The notes under the pieces are model-generated. The model had not been told where the DNA came from. It was given only the letters and a program-made list of their open reading frames with translations, and searched no databases. From positions 56,529-120,528 of the forward strand of contig CAUHCN010000003.1 in assembly GCA_959604825.1 (NCBI GenBank): a stretch of 64,000 nt of DNA, read 5' to 3'. Shown here piece after piece: positions 26,081-35,153 of this stretch (its first letter is position 1; each line of letters starts with the position of its first letter). The DNA is from an uncultured Collinsella sp. (GTDB taxonomy: Bacteria > Actinomycetota > Coriobacteriia > Coriobacteriales > Coriobacteriaceae). The translations under genes and the position numbers were made by a program.

Positions 26081-27103
26081 TTAGCGTGAGGTCGAAGCGC
26101 GGTGTTCGATGTGGCCGGGGATCTCGATGCGCTTGGGGGCGAGCTTTGCGGCATCGCCCACCGTAGTGGTAACGATGTCGATGCGTTCGGACAGACGCTC
26201 GACTACGCGCTCGGCAATGGTAAGAGTGTCCTGCGCTGCCGTGGTCACACCGCCAAAGAGCACGTGGTTCCAGGGATAGTCGTCAAACGTTGCGATCTTG
26301 AGGCCCGCCGGCAGCGAGGGACCCAGCTGTGCCAGCGCCTCGGTCAGACGCAGGAAGACCAGACCGTTGACGGCAATGAGGCCGAGCTTTTTACCCGCAT
26401 AGCCGCGGATGGTCTCGTCCAGGCGACTGACACCCGTGGCGCCACCGTCGGCCAGGGTGACGACCTCGCCCGCAAGACCGCGGCGCGAAAGCTCGTCGGC
26501 AAAGGCCTCGGCGCGCTCGCGACGCACGGGGCTGTCATCGCTTGCCTCGGTGAGCAGGCACAGGCGCTCGCTGCCAGCAGCGGCCAAGGCGTCTACCAGG
26601 CCGGCAACCAGCTCGCGGTTGTTAGAGGTCACCAGATCGATGCCACCGTCGGCAACATCGCGGTCGAGCAGCACGACGGGCAGGCGCCCCGCGGCCGCGG
26701 CGATTGCCTTGTCGTTGCCTCCGCAGGTATTGACGACCAGGCCGTCCACGCCGGCATCGATAAGTCTGGTGAGCGACTCTGCCTCCTTGGCGGGGTCGTT
26801 GCCGCTAATGGCCGTCATGAGCGAGCAGCCGCGCGCGGCGGCACTAGCGGAAAGCCCTTCGAGCATGGCGCTGGAGAACGGGTTAGCGATGTCGGCCAGA
26901 ATCACGCCGATGAGGTTGGTACGCGAGCTGCGCAGGTTGCGCGCGGCGGCACGCGGGCGATAGCCGGTGCGCTCGATAACCGCCGCGATGCGAGCACGGG
27001 TTTCCTCGGTCATCTGCCCGGGGCGGTTGTTGAGATAGCGCGAGACCGTGGCCGGGCTCACGCCCGCCTCGACGGCAATGTCCTTAATCCTCATCTGCGC
27101 CAT
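26081..27103 (-). CDS. LacI-family transcriptional regulator
   Basis: A 340-residue regulator. The N-terminal helix-turn-helix is RIKDIAVEAGVSPATVSRYLNN, followed by the hinge helix RPRAAARNLRSSRTNLIGVI. A periplasmic-binding-protein-like effector domain fills the rest (IANPFSSAMLEGL, LLDRDVADGGIDLVTSNN, ATFDDYPWNHVLFGGVTT). The FDD...W pattern near the end occurs in KdgR/RbsR-like members that sense sugars or sugar acids, but the ligand is not certain. No sugar operon is adjacent, so the target lies elsewhere. It is transcribed alone on the minus strand upstream of glnA. Confidence 0.88.
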   Translation of the reverse strand: MAQMRIKDIAVEAGVSPATVSRYLNNRPGQMTEETRARIAAVIERTGYRPRAAARNLRSSRTNLIGVILADIANPFSSAMLEGLSASAAARGCSLMTAISGNDPAKEAESLTRLIDAGVDGLVVNTCGGNDKAIAAAAGRLPVVLLDRDVADGGIDLVTSNNRELVAGLVDALAAAGSERLCLLTEASDDSPVRRERAEAFADELSRRGLAGEVVTLADGGATGVSRLDETIRGYAGKKLGLIAVNGLVFLRLTEALAQLGPSLPAGLKIATFDDYPWNHVLFGGVTTAAQDTLTIAERVVERLSERIDIVTTTVGDAAKLAPKRIEIPGHIEHRASTSR

Positions 27104-27223
27104 AGCGCACCCCGTTTCCTAATTGTCGGCAGTCTGGGCCATTTTAGGCATTTATGCGAACTGCCTACGCCACCAGACCCGCAGAACGATCTTAATTTCA
27201 CCGCAGCTAATAAAGGGCGCGAG

Positions 27224-27916
27224 TTAGATAGCCGAGTCTTTGGGCAGCTCGAAATAGTCGGGATGCAAGGCGATAACCGGGCCCTGCTCCTCGGGCATCA
27301 GATGCAAGTGCGTCTCTGCCAAATAGCTCGCCGTGTCGGTGTCGCCCTTCTTAATGGCCTCGAGAATCCGGCGATGCTGCCGACGAATCGGTTCCCAATC
27401 CAGATCCTGCGACACCATACGCAACCAGTTGTATCGCTCAAAATGCGTGTTGACGCTCTTCATCCAATCCCACAACATATGGCGGCCGGCAATCTCAAAA
27501 CACGTCTCATGAAACAGGTTATCCAAGTCGAAAAAGCGACGCGTTTCGCGATGGTCGAGCGATTCGGACTCGGCAAGAATCTGCTCAAGCCGCTGCTTTT
27601 GCTCGGGCGTGGCGGCAGAGCAGCATTTAATAAGCACGCTTCTCTCGAGTTTCTCGCGCAAGAAGCAGGCGTTCTCGGCATGCTCCATGCTGATTTTTGA
27701 GACATAGGTGCCGCTTTTGGGACGCGTTTCCACCAGCTCCTGCTCGCGCAGGCGCACAAAAGACTCGCGAATGGGCGTGCGCCCGATTCCTGTCTCCTTT
27801 TCCAGACCAATCGCCGAAAGGCGCGTGCCGGGTTTGAGCTCGGCATAGATAATCTTGGAGCGCAATGCGTTATATGCCTGATCTTGCAGGCTCTGATAAT
27901 GCTGGTGTTGTTCCAT
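27224..27916 (-). CDS. GntR-family regulator, FadR subfamily (FCD domain)
   Basis: A 230-residue regulator. The N-terminal winged helix (QAYNALRSKIIYAELKPGTRLS, then TGIGRTPIRESFVRLREQELVE) is of GntR type. The all-helical C-terminus with Asp and His metal positions (FDLDNLFHETCF, then RRQHRRILEAIKKGD, then ETHL) is an FCD effector domain. Members sense carboxylates or sugar acids. The gene lies 205 bp downstream of the old-yellow-enzyme-like gene in the same direction, separated by a hairpin (28034-28068), so it may regulate that enzyme; this is only suggested by position. A decayed family C repeat overlaps its 3' flank (27188-27230). Confidence 0.85.
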   Translation of the reverse strand: MEQHQHYQSLQDQAYNALRSKIIYAELKPGTRLSAIGLEKETGIGRTPIRESFVRLREQELVETRPKSGTYVSKISMEHAENACFLREKLERSVLIKCCSAATPEQKQRLEQILAESESLDHRETRRFFDLDNLFHETCFEIAGRHMLWDWMKSVNTHFERYNWLRMVSQDLDWEPIRRQHRRILEAIKKGDTDTASYLAETHLHLMPEEQGPVIALHPDYFELPKDSAI

Positions 27917-28033
27917 AAAGCCCTCGTATGAAGCTCACGGTTTGTCGAATATCACCCGTAATACTATCGCATCCCCCATTCCCTCAGTTGAGGTGAAATA
28001 GGGCGCGCTCGCGTCGCCAGGATCACAAGAGCA

Positions 28034-28068
28034 AGCGGCGGCATCCCGAAACCCGGGACACCACCGCT
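28034..28068. terminator. Hairpin between the OYE-like gene and the GntR gene
   Basis: Fifteen-base arms with three G-U type mismatches (AGCGGCGGCATCCCG against CGGGACACCACCGCT), loop of five. TTTT follows on the plus strand, but the minus strand lacks a T-run. It probably ends the OYE-like transcript, with moderate certainty. Confidence 0.45.
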
Positions 28069-28121
28069 GTTTTGCTATCGGATGGCGCAGAGACGCCCCT
28101 CCTCATGCAGCAAGGGGTTGA

Positions 28122-30071
28122 CTAGAGTTCGCAGGCAACCTTGTAGCCGTCGCCGATGGCGTCGCGGATGTTGCCGCACTTCTGGGCATCGCCCAGCACG
28201 TGGGTGGAGACACCGGCAGCGGCAAGGTCGTCGGCAAGCTTGGTATTGGGACGATAGCCCATGGCAAGCACCAGCGTATCGGCATCGGCGATGGTGTGGA
28301 TCTGGCCATCCTTTTCGTACGAGATGGTGTCCTCGGTGATCTCGGTCACCTTGGCCTCGGTCAGCACGTGAACGCCCTTGGAGAGCATGCGCGTGATGAG
28401 CACCGCGCGACCGGCGCCGCCCTCGTTAGCGGCAAGCGTCTTGGTCATCTCGATGACGGTGACGTCGCGATTGGCCGGCGACAGGTCGTTGACCAACGGG
28501 GCCAGGTAATCGGCCGTCTCGCAGCCGACGGTGCCGCCGCCCACGATGACAATCTTCTTGCCCGGGAAAGCCTTGCCGCCCAGCAGGTCGTCGGCCGTCA
28601 TAACCTGCTTAAAGCCCTGCATAAAGGCCGGAGCGATGGGCTCAGCGCCATAAGCCAGGACAACCTCGTAACCCGCGTAGTCGCGCTGAATGTCCTCGGC
28701 CGAGAGCTCGGTGCCAAAGACGCACGTGACGCCTGCCTCGGCCAAGCGACGGTACTGATACTTGATCACACGCGTGAGCTCCTGCTTTGCCGGCGGAACG
28801 GCCGCAATGCGCATCTCGCCGCCCGGCTCGTCCTGCTTATCCACGAGCACTACGTTGTGGCCACGCTTGGCGGCAATGTAGGCTGCCTCCATACCCGCAG
28901 GACCAGCACCCACGACCAGAACGTTCTTGGCCTCTGCGGCAGGCTCGTAGCCGGCCTCGTCGCGCTCCACGTCCGGGTTGACGGTGCAGGAGATACGCTT
29001 GCCGAACATAATGCCGTTCAGGCAGCGCAGGCAGCCGATGCAGGGACGGATCTCGTCGGCGTTGCCGGCAGCCGCTTTGTTGCAGAACTCGGCATCGCAC
29101 AGATTGGCACGGCCCATCATGCAGATGTCGGCAGCACCGTCCTCGATCAGCTCCTCGGCAATCCATGCCTCGTTGATGCGGCCGACCGTGGCAACGGGAA
29201 TATTCACATGCTTTTTGATCTCGCGCGAGCAGGCGGCGTGCGAGGCCTGCTGCGTACCGGCGGCGGGAATGGCGGAGCCGCGCTTGATGGTAGTGCCGCC
29301 CGACACGTGGATCATGTCGACGCCGGCCTTCTCCAAGCGGCGCGAGACGTAGATCATGTCGTTGAGGGTCAGGCCGCCATCGGTGTACTCGTCGCCCGAG
29401 ATACGGACGTCGATGATGAAGTCCTTGCCGCAGCGCTCGCGAATCTCGGCGATGACCTCGAGCAAGAAGCGCATGCGGGCGTCGAGCGAGCCGCCGTACT
29501 CGTCGGTACGCTTGTTGTAGAGCGGGGTCAAAAAGCCGCCGAGCATGCCATGGGCGTGCGCCGCATGGACCTCAACGCCATCGACGCCGGCCTTCTGCAT
29601 ACGCACGGCGGCGTCGCCGAACTGATGCGTGAGCTCGTGAATCTCATCAACTGTGATGGGGCGCGGTGCCTCGCGGGCATAAGACGGGCCCACAAAGGAC
29701 GGGGCGATGAGGCGCGGCGTGCCCGGAATGTTAAAGGCCATGTAGGCGGGATGGAAGAGCTGCGGCATGATCTTGCAGCCATACTCGTGGACGGCTGCGG
29801 CGAGCTTTTCCCAGCCAGGGATAAACGTGTCGTCGTAGCAGCACATGTCACCCGGCAGATAGGTATAGGTGGGCTCGACCGTCACGACCTCGGTGATGAT
29901 CAGGCCCACACCTCCCTTGGCGCGGGCACGGTAATGATCGACCAAGTCGTCGGTCACATAGCCATGATCGGCCAGGTTGGTGGACACCGGCGGCATAAAG
30001 ACGCGGTTCTTGACCTCGGTCGTACCGACCTTGATCGGACTAAAGAGCATCGGATAGGCGGAGGACTCCAT
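28122..30071 (-). CDS. FMN/FAD 4Fe-4S oxidoreductase of the 2,4-dienoyl-CoA reductase / BaiCD type
   Basis: A 649-residue multi-domain flavoenzyme starting at ATG 30069-30071 (AAAGGAA upstream). Residues 1-350 form an old-yellow-enzyme TIM barrel (SPIKVGTTEVKNRVFMPP, VEVHAAHAHGMLGGFLTP). A 4Fe-4S motif CIGCLRC..(11)..C follows, then an FAD/NAD(P)-binding half with VVGAGPAGMEAAYIA and VIVGGGTVGCETADYL. This layout occurs in 2,4-dienoyl-CoA reductase, 2-enoate reductase, trimethylamine dehydrogenase and bile-acid BaiCD/BaiH. All use NAD(P)H to reduce conjugated C=C bonds or oxidise amines. The substrate here is unknown. The gene stands alone, with a GntR regulator downstream. Confidence 0.9.
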   Translation of the reverse strand: MESSAYPMLFSPIKVGTTEVKNRVFMPPVSTNLADHGYVTDDLVDHYRARAKGGVGLIITEVVTVEPTYTYLPGDMCCYDDTFIPGWEKLAAAVHEYGCKIMPQLFHPAYMAFNIPGTPRLIAPSFVGPSYAREAPRPITVDEIHELTHQFGDAAVRMQKAGVDGVEVHAAHAHGMLGGFLTPLYNKRTDEYGGSLDARMRFLLEVIAEIRERCGKDFIIDVRISGDEYTDGGLTLNDMIYVSRRLEKAGVDMIHVSGGTTIKRGSAIPAAGTQQASHAACSREIKKHVNIPVATVGRINEAWIAEELIEDGAADICMMGRANLCDAEFCNKAAAGNADEIRPCIGCLRCLNGIMFGKRISCTVNPDVERDEAGYEPAAEAKNVLVVGAGPAGMEAAYIAAKRGHNVVLVDKQDEPGGEMRIAAVPPAKQELTRVIKYQYRRLAEAGVTCVFGTELSAEDIQRDYAGYEVVLAYGAEPIAPAFMQGFKQVMTADDLLGGKAFPGKKIVIVGGGTVGCETADYLAPLVNDLSPANRDVTVIEMTKTLAANEGGAGRAVLITRMLSKGVHVLTEAKVTEITEDTISYEKDGQIHTIADADTLVLAMGYRPNTKLADDLAAAGVSTHVLGDAQKCGNIRDAIGDGYKVACEL

Positions 30072-30182
30072 ACAGGGTTCCTTTCGTTTGAGCCGCTCGG
30101 CGGCAGTTACTGACGCACTTATCGTAGCAGCAACCGCGCAGCACCCAACCGCACGCGCTTCTCCAACTTCTGCTCTACCCAC

Positions 30183-30300
30183 AAAAAGTTGCGGTGGAAT
30201 ACGGAGTAGATAAGGCTTCTGACAGCCAAAACAGTCCGTATTTCACCGCAACTGATGGGCGGGGTGGAATTGAGGGCTCAGATAGTCAGTCATGCCCTCA
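30183..30300. repeat. Hairpin-bearing repeat, family C copy 1 (3' of kdpC)
   Basis: Arms AGTTGCGGTGGAATACGGA (30187-30205) and its near-complement at 30235-30253 (one G-U mismatch) enclose a 29-base loop. The minus strand continues into TTTTT at 30187-30183. About 115 bases are shared with 38597-38714. It follows the kdpC stop codon, so it probably terminates the kdp transcript. Confidence 0.85.
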
Positions 30301-30316
30301 TCCGCCACTCCCTCAC

Positions 30317-30907
30317 CTACAGCGCGCCGTCCAGCATAAGGTTCACCTTGAGCACGTTGACCGTGGGCTCGCCGAAGACGCCCAGGAATCGGCCCCTGGT
30401 GCACTGGGCGATGATGTCGCGCACCTCGCCTTCGCTCTTGCCCGTGGCCTTCGCCAGGCGCGGTACCTGGTACTCGGCGGCATCGGGGGAGATCTCCGGG
30501 TCGAGGCCGGACCCCGAGCGCGTCACCAGGTCGACGGGCACGGCATCCATGCCGGCGTCGGGGTTGGAGGCGCGAATCTTCTCGACGCGCGCGTCCACAA
30601 GCTGCCGGTACTCCTCACTCGCCGGGGACAGGTTGGACGGGGCACCATACGCCATAAGCTCGCCGTCTTCGCCTTCGACAATTGACACGTTCTGGATACG
30701 ACCCCACATGTGGGCTTCGTCATCGAAGTTCTGGCCGATGAGCTCGGAACCCACAACCTTGCCGTCGACCTTGATGAGCGAACCGTTCGCCTGATACGGG
30801 AATGCAACCTGAGCGATGCCGGTCACGACGAGCGTATAGCCCAGGCCGCAGACAACGGTAAACAGCGCGAACACGCCAAGTGCGCGCGATGCGATACCTT
30901 TGAACAT
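30317..30907 (-). CDS. kdpC: Potassium-transporting ATPase KdpC subunit
   Basis: A 196-residue subunit of the high-affinity KdpFABC K+ pump. One N-terminal membrane helix (ALGVFALFTVVCGLGYTLVVTGIAQ) is followed by an extracytoplasmic domain. Family motifs are FPYQANGSLI, GSELIGQNF and the C-terminal VNVLKVNLMLDGAL. KdpC stabilises the complex and increases the ATP affinity of KdpB. It lies 12 bp after kdpB. The family C hairpin repeat follows its stop codon. Confidence 0.95.
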   Translation of the reverse strand: MFKGIASRALGVFALFTVVCGLGYTLVVTGIAQVAFPYQANGSLIKVDGKVVGSELIGQNFDDEAHMWGRIQNVSIVEGEDGELMAYGAPSNLSPASEEYRQLVDARVEKIRASNPDAGMDAVPVDLVTRSGSGLDPEISPDAAEYQVPRLAKATGKSEGEVRDIIAQCTRGRFLGVFGEPTVNVLKVNLMLDGAL

Positions 30908-30919
30908 ACAAACCTCCGT

Positions 30920-32980
30920 CTACATCATGCCAATGCCGAACAAGGCCAGCAGCATGTCGATAATCTTGATGAATACGAACGGCGCCACGATACCGCCCAG
31001 ACCCCACACCAGCAGGTTGTGGGTCAGCAGCTGGCCGGACGAAAGCTCGCGGTACTTCACGCCTTTCAGGGCGGCAGGAATCAGCGCGACGATGACCAAC
31101 GCGTTGTAGATGATGGCGGACAGCACGGCAGACAACGGGCTGGTGAGCCCCAGGATGTTGAGGGCGTCCAACCCGGGGTAGATCGGCGAGAATAGCGCCG
31201 GGATGATGGCGAAATACTTGGCGACGTCGTTGGCGACCGAGAAGGTCGTGAGCGAGCCGCGGGTCATGAGCAGCTGCTTGCCAATACGCACGATATCGAT
31301 GAGCTTGGTGGGGCTGGAGTCGAGGTCGACCATGTTGCCGGCCTCCTTGGCAGCCTGGGTGCCCGTGTTCATGGCCACGGCGACGTCGGCCTGGGCCAGA
31401 GCGGGCGCGTCGTTGGTGCCGTCGCCGGTCATGGCGACCAGGTGACCCTCACGCTGGAACTCGCGGATCTTCTCGAGTTTGCCTTCAGGGGTGGCCTCGG
31501 CCAGGAAGTCGTCAACGCCGGCCTCGGCGGCGATTGCCGCGGCGGTGAGCGGATTGTCGCCCGTCACCATGATGGTCTTGATGCCCATGCGGCGCAGGTC
31601 GGCGAACTTCTCCTTAACGCCGGACTTGATGATGTCCTTGAGGTACACAACGCCCAGCACGCGGCAGTTCTTGGTCACGACCAGCGGGGTGCCGCCGGCC
31701 TTGGCGATGTGCTCGACGGCCTCGTCGCACTCCTGGGAGAACACGCCGCCGGCAGCCTCCACATAAGCGCGAACGGAATCGGCAGCGCCCTTGCGGATCT
31801 CATTGCCCTCGTAGTTCACGCCGGACATACGCGTTGCCGCGGTGAACGGGATGAACTCCATACCCTTATCCTCGAGCGTGCGGCCGCGCAGACCGAACTG
31901 CTCCTTGGCGAGCACGACGATGGAACGGCCCTCGGGGGTCTCGTCGGCCAGCGAGGAAAGCTGGGCGGCATCGGCCAGCTCCGCGGGATCGACGCCGTCG
32001 ACCGGGATGAACTCAGCGGCTTGGCGGTTACCCAGGGTGATGGTGCCGGTCTTGTCGAGCATGAGGATGTCGACGTCGCCAGCGGCCTCGATGGCGCGGC
32101 CGGACATGGCCAGCACGTTGGCCTCGTTCAGACGGCTCATGCCGGCGATGCCGATGGCGGACAGCAGGGCGCCGATGGTGGTGGGCGCCAGGCACACGAG
32201 CAGCGCCACGAGCGTGGTCACGGCCGTGGGGTTGACCATGTCGTTAAGACCGACCGAGAAGCAGGAGTAACAATACAGGGCCAGCGTGACCAGGATAAAG
32301 ACGATGGAGAGGGCCACCAGGAAGATCTCCAGACCGATCTCGTTAGGGGTCTTCTTGCGCGCGGCACCCTCGACCATCGCGATCATCTTGTCCAGGAAGC
32401 TCTGGCCGGGCTCACTGGAGATCTTGACGATAATCCAGTCGGACAGCACCGTGGTACCGCCGGTAACGGCAGAGCGGTCGCCGCCGGCCTCGCGGACCAC
32501 GGGGGCGGACTCGCCGGTGATGGCGGACTCGTCAACGGAGGCAGCGCCCTCGATGACGTCGCCGTCGCCGGGAATCTGCTCGCCGGCGCGTACGATCACC
32601 AGGTCGCCGCGCGTGAGCTCGGTGCCGGGAACGACGGTGAAGTGCTCTTTGTCCTCAACGGACTCGATGCGATGGGCCTCGACATCCTTCTTGGCCGCAC
32701 GCAGGGAATCGGCCTGAGCCTTACCGCGGCCCTCGGCAAGCGCCTCGGCGAAGTTCGAGAACAGGTCGGTGAGCCACAGGATGACCGCGATGGTGACCAC
32801 ATAGTAGGTGGGCACACCCGCGTCCTGCACACCGAAGATGGAAGCGACGGCCAGGACGGAGGTCATGACGGCTGAAAGCCACACCAGGAACATGACCGGG
32901 TTTTGAATCTGGACGCGAGGGTCCAGCTTGGCAAACGAGTCGCGGACCGCGCGGCCCATCATGTCTTTTTGCATAGTCAT
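30920..32980 (-). CDS. kdpB: Potassium-transporting ATPase KdpB subunit (P-type ATPase)
   Basis: A 686-residue P-type ATPase, the catalytic subunit of KdpFABC. The phosphorylation motif is MLDKTGTITLG. The TGES actuator motif appears as AITGESAPV and the hinge motif as VAMTGDGTNDAPALAQADVAVAMN. The family-specific opening DPRVQIQNPVMFLVWLSAV is present. The start is taken at ATG 32978-32980 after AAAGGAGGG. It lies 16 bp after the kdpA stop and 12 bp before kdpC, in the usual FABC order. Confidence 0.97.
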   Translation of the reverse strand: MTMQKDMMGRAVRDSFAKLDPRVQIQNPVMFLVWLSAVMTSVLAVASIFGVQDAGVPTYYVVTIAVILWLTDLFSNFAEALAEGRGKAQADSLRAAKKDVEAHRIESVEDKEHFTVVPGTELTRGDLVIVRAGEQIPGDGDVIEGAASVDESAITGESAPVVREAGGDRSAVTGGTTVLSDWIIVKISSEPGQSFLDKMIAMVEGAARKKTPNEIGLEIFLVALSIVFILVTLALYCYSCFSVGLNDMVNPTAVTTLVALLVCLAPTTIGALLSAIGIAGMSRLNEANVLAMSGRAIEAAGDVDILMLDKTGTITLGNRQAAEFIPVDGVDPAELADAAQLSSLADETPEGRSIVVLAKEQFGLRGRTLEDKGMEFIPFTAATRMSGVNYEGNEIRKGAADSVRAYVEAAGGVFSQECDEAVEHIAKAGGTPLVVTKNCRVLGVVYLKDIIKSGVKEKFADLRRMGIKTIMVTGDNPLTAAAIAAEAGVDDFLAEATPEGKLEKIREFQREGHLVAMTGDGTNDAPALAQADVAVAMNTGTQAAKEAGNMVDLDSSPTKLIDIVRIGKQLLMTRGSLTTFSVANDVAKYFAIIPALFSPIYPGLDALNILGLTSPLSAVLSAIIYNALVIVALIPAALKGVKYRELSSGQLLTHNLLVWGLGGIVAPFVFIKIIDMLLALFGIGMM

Positions 32981-32996
32981 AAATCTGCGCCCTCCT

Positions 32997-34820
32997 TTAC
33001 GCAATCATCTGGAAGAACTCGGCAACGGGGCCAAGCGCCAGGGCCGGGAAGAAGCTCAGGGCACCGATCAGCAGAACGATGAACACGAGCAGGAATACGA
33101 ACATGCCGTTGGTGGTAGACAGGGTACCGGCGCTCTCGGCGACCTTACCCTTCTTGGCCAGCGAGCCGGCGATAGCCAGCGTACCGATGATGGGCATGAA
33201 GCGGGCGAACAGCATCTCGAGGCCGAGCATGACGTTGATCCAGGGAATGTTGCAGTTCATACCTGCAAACGCCGAGCCGTTGTTGCCGCCGCATGAGGTG
33301 AAGGCATACAGCACCTCGGAGAAGCCATGCGCCCCGCCGTTGGAGAGCTGGTCGGCAAGACCGGGCACCATGCAGGCGATGGCCGAGCACGCCAGAATGG
33401 CAAACGGAGTTGCCAGGCACAGGACAACTGCCCAGCGCATCTCGCCCGGCTCGATCTTCTTGCCCAGGAACTCGGGCGTGCGGCCGACCATAAGGCCGGC
33501 GATGAACACTGTGAGGATGGCGAAGCCGATCATGCCGTACAGGCCGCAGCCCACGCCGCCGAAGACGACCTCGCCCAGAGCCATCTGGAGCATCTGGACA
33601 AAACCGCCCAGCGGGGTGTAGGAGTCGTGCATGGAGTTAACCGAGCCGTTGGAAGCGGCGGTGGTGTAAGCCGACCACGTGGAGGAGGTGGCGATACCGA
33701 AGCGGCTCTCCTTGCCCTCCATGTTGCCGCCGGCCTGGCCGTCGGTCATCTCGATATTGACCGCTCCGCCATCGGCCAGCTGCGGGGTGCCCGCATGCTC
33801 GTTAACGGCGATGATGCCGGTAAAGACCACGAGCAGGATAAGCATCGCCGCGAAGATGGCCTTGCCCTGCTTGGTATTCTTGACGCCGATACCGAAGGTG
33901 AAGCAGCAGGCGGCCGGGATCAGCAGCAGGCTGGTCATCTCGATGATGTTGGTGAAGGCACTGGGGTTCTCATACGGATGGGCTGAGTTCACGCCGAAGA
34001 AGCCGCCGCCGTTGGTGCCGGACTGCTTGATGGCGACCTGAGGAGCCGCGGGACCCTGGGGCAGGAACTGCTCGGTGACCACGCGCGCACCCTCGACAAC
34101 CTTGCCGTCGACCTTGACCGTATCGCCCTCGATCTGGGCGCCGTCGATGACGCTCCAGCCGCCGTCTGCATTAGGCTGGACAGCGACGGGCTCTACGAGC
34201 TCAGCCTTCTGAGCCGGCTGGAAGTTGGAGATGACGCCACCGGCAGCCAGGCAGATGCCGAACACGAGGTTCAGCGGGATGAGCACATACAGGACGGTGC
34301 GGGTGAGGTCGACCCAGAAGGAACCCAGACCCTGCTCCTTGACCTGACGGAAGCCGCGGATCAGCGCGAACATGACCGCAATACCGGTGCCGGCGGACAA
34401 GAAGTTCTGCACGGTGAGGCCCATGAACTGCACAAGGTAGGACAGGGTGGTCTCACCGGAATAGGATTGCCAATTGGTGTTGGTTATGAAGGAAGCGGCC
34501 GTATTGAACGACAGGTCCCATGACACACCCGGCAGGTGCTGGGGATTGCCTGGCAAGAAGGGCTGAAGCGCTTGGAGTGCCACAAGGGCCACGAGGCCGA
34601 TCCCCGAAAAGACCAGCACGCTCGCCAGATAGCGCCTACACCCCATCTGCTCTGCCGCGTCGATGCGAAGCAGACGATAGACGCCACGCTCCACAGGAGC
34701 AATCACAGGCGACAGGAACGTATGCTCGCCATCCATGATATGGGCCATGAACCGACCGAGCGGAACGGCCAGGACGACGAGCACGGCAAAGTACAAGATG
34801 TACTGAATCGCAGCGTCCAT
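32997..34820 (-). CDS. kdpA: Potassium-transporting ATPase KdpA subunit (K+ channel-like)
   Basis: A 607-residue membrane protein that selects and passes K+ to KdpB. It carries the four selectivity-loop repeats typical of the family: TNTNWQSYSGE, KQSGTNGGGFFGVNSAHPYENP, ASNGSVNSMHD and FTSCGGNNGSAFAG. About ten hydrophobic segments are apparent. The longer loop between the first two repeats (PVAVQPNADGGW, GARVVTEQF) is usual for KdpA. ATG 34818-34820 lies three bases past the kdpF stop, with GAGGAG inside the end of kdpF, so the two are translated together. Confidence 0.97.
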   Translation of the reverse strand: MDAAIQYILYFAVLVVLAVPLGRFMAHIMDGEHTFLSPVIAPVERGVYRLLRIDAAEQMGCRRYLASVLVFSGIGLVALVALQALQPFLPGNPQHLPGVSWDLSFNTAASFITNTNWQSYSGETTLSYLVQFMGLTVQNFLSAGTGIAVMFALIRGFRQVKEQGLGSFWVDLTRTVLYVLIPLNLVFGICLAAGGVISNFQPAQKAELVEPVAVQPNADGGWSVIDGAQIEGDTVKVDGKVVEGARVVTEQFLPQGPAAPQVAIKQSGTNGGGFFGVNSAHPYENPSAFTNIIEMTSLLLIPAACCFTFGIGVKNTKQGKAIFAAMLILLVVFTGIIAVNEHAGTPQLADGGAVNIEMTDGQAGGNMEGKESRFGIATSSTWSAYTTAASNGSVNSMHDSYTPLGGFVQMLQMALGEVVFGGVGCGLYGMIGFAILTVFIAGLMVGRTPEFLGKKIEPGEMRWAVVLCLATPFAILACSAIACMVPGLADQLSNGGAHGFSEVLYAFTSCGGNNGSAFAGMNCNIPWINVMLGLEMLFARFMPIIGTLAIAGSLAKKGKVAESAGTLSTTNGMFVFLLVFIVLLIGALSFFPALALGPVAEFFQMIA

Positions 34821-34823
34821 AGT

Positions 34824-34910
34824 TTACGAATCACTCCTCATCAGAATGTAGATGTAATAGATAAGGAGTCCGATGCAGACGACTCCGATAATGGGAATGA
34901 GGATGTCCAT
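34824..34910 (-). CDS. kdpF: Small membrane subunit KdpF
   Basis: A 28-residue peptide encoded from ATG 34908-34910, with AAAGGGGCGG upstream. It is almost entirely one membrane helix (IPIIGVVCIGLLIYYIYIL) with a short charged C-end (MRSDS), the standard size and design of KdpF. KdpF packs against KdpA and stabilises the complex. The longer in-frame extension upstream is not supported by a ribosome-binding site. Confidence 0.85.
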   Translation of the reverse strand: MDILIPIIGVVCIGLLIYYIYILMRSDS

Positions 34911-34987
34911 TACCGCCCCTTTCACGCGCGGTCCGATGTCTCGGACGCCTGCTCCCGCAAGCGCCTGGGGACAGTAAACGCTTCTAG

Positions 34988-35042
34988 AGATTAAAGAGGC
35001 GTGAGGGCCGGGGCTCACGACCTTAAGATGCCGTAAAGATGC
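34988..35042. promoter_or_regulatory. kdp divergent control region with tandem KdpE-like sites
   Basis: AAGATGC occurs twice with an 11-bp period (35025-35031 and 35036-35042, within TTAAGATGCCGTAAAGATGC). Tandem direct repeats with about one-turn spacing are the usual binding sites of OmpR-family regulators such as KdpE. A minus-strand -10 TAATCT lies at 34993 to 34988 without a good -35, as expected for activated kdpFABC transcription. The region separates kdpFABC from kdpDE. Confidence 0.5.
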
Positions 35043-35153
35043 AGGTAGAAAGCACTATTGCGGCTGCAGTGCGCCTATACTCGACCTCGCGAGCATACAG
35101 TGGCGTCCTCACCGCGTATGCACGCATGGACAACGTTTCAGAAAGGCTACGCT

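Noticed and set aside
30182..30300. Coding continuation after kdpC (GMTDYLSP reading)
   Set aside because: It is a short open stretch within the family C repeat and has no start or family; similarity to 38685-38792 is explained by the repeat.
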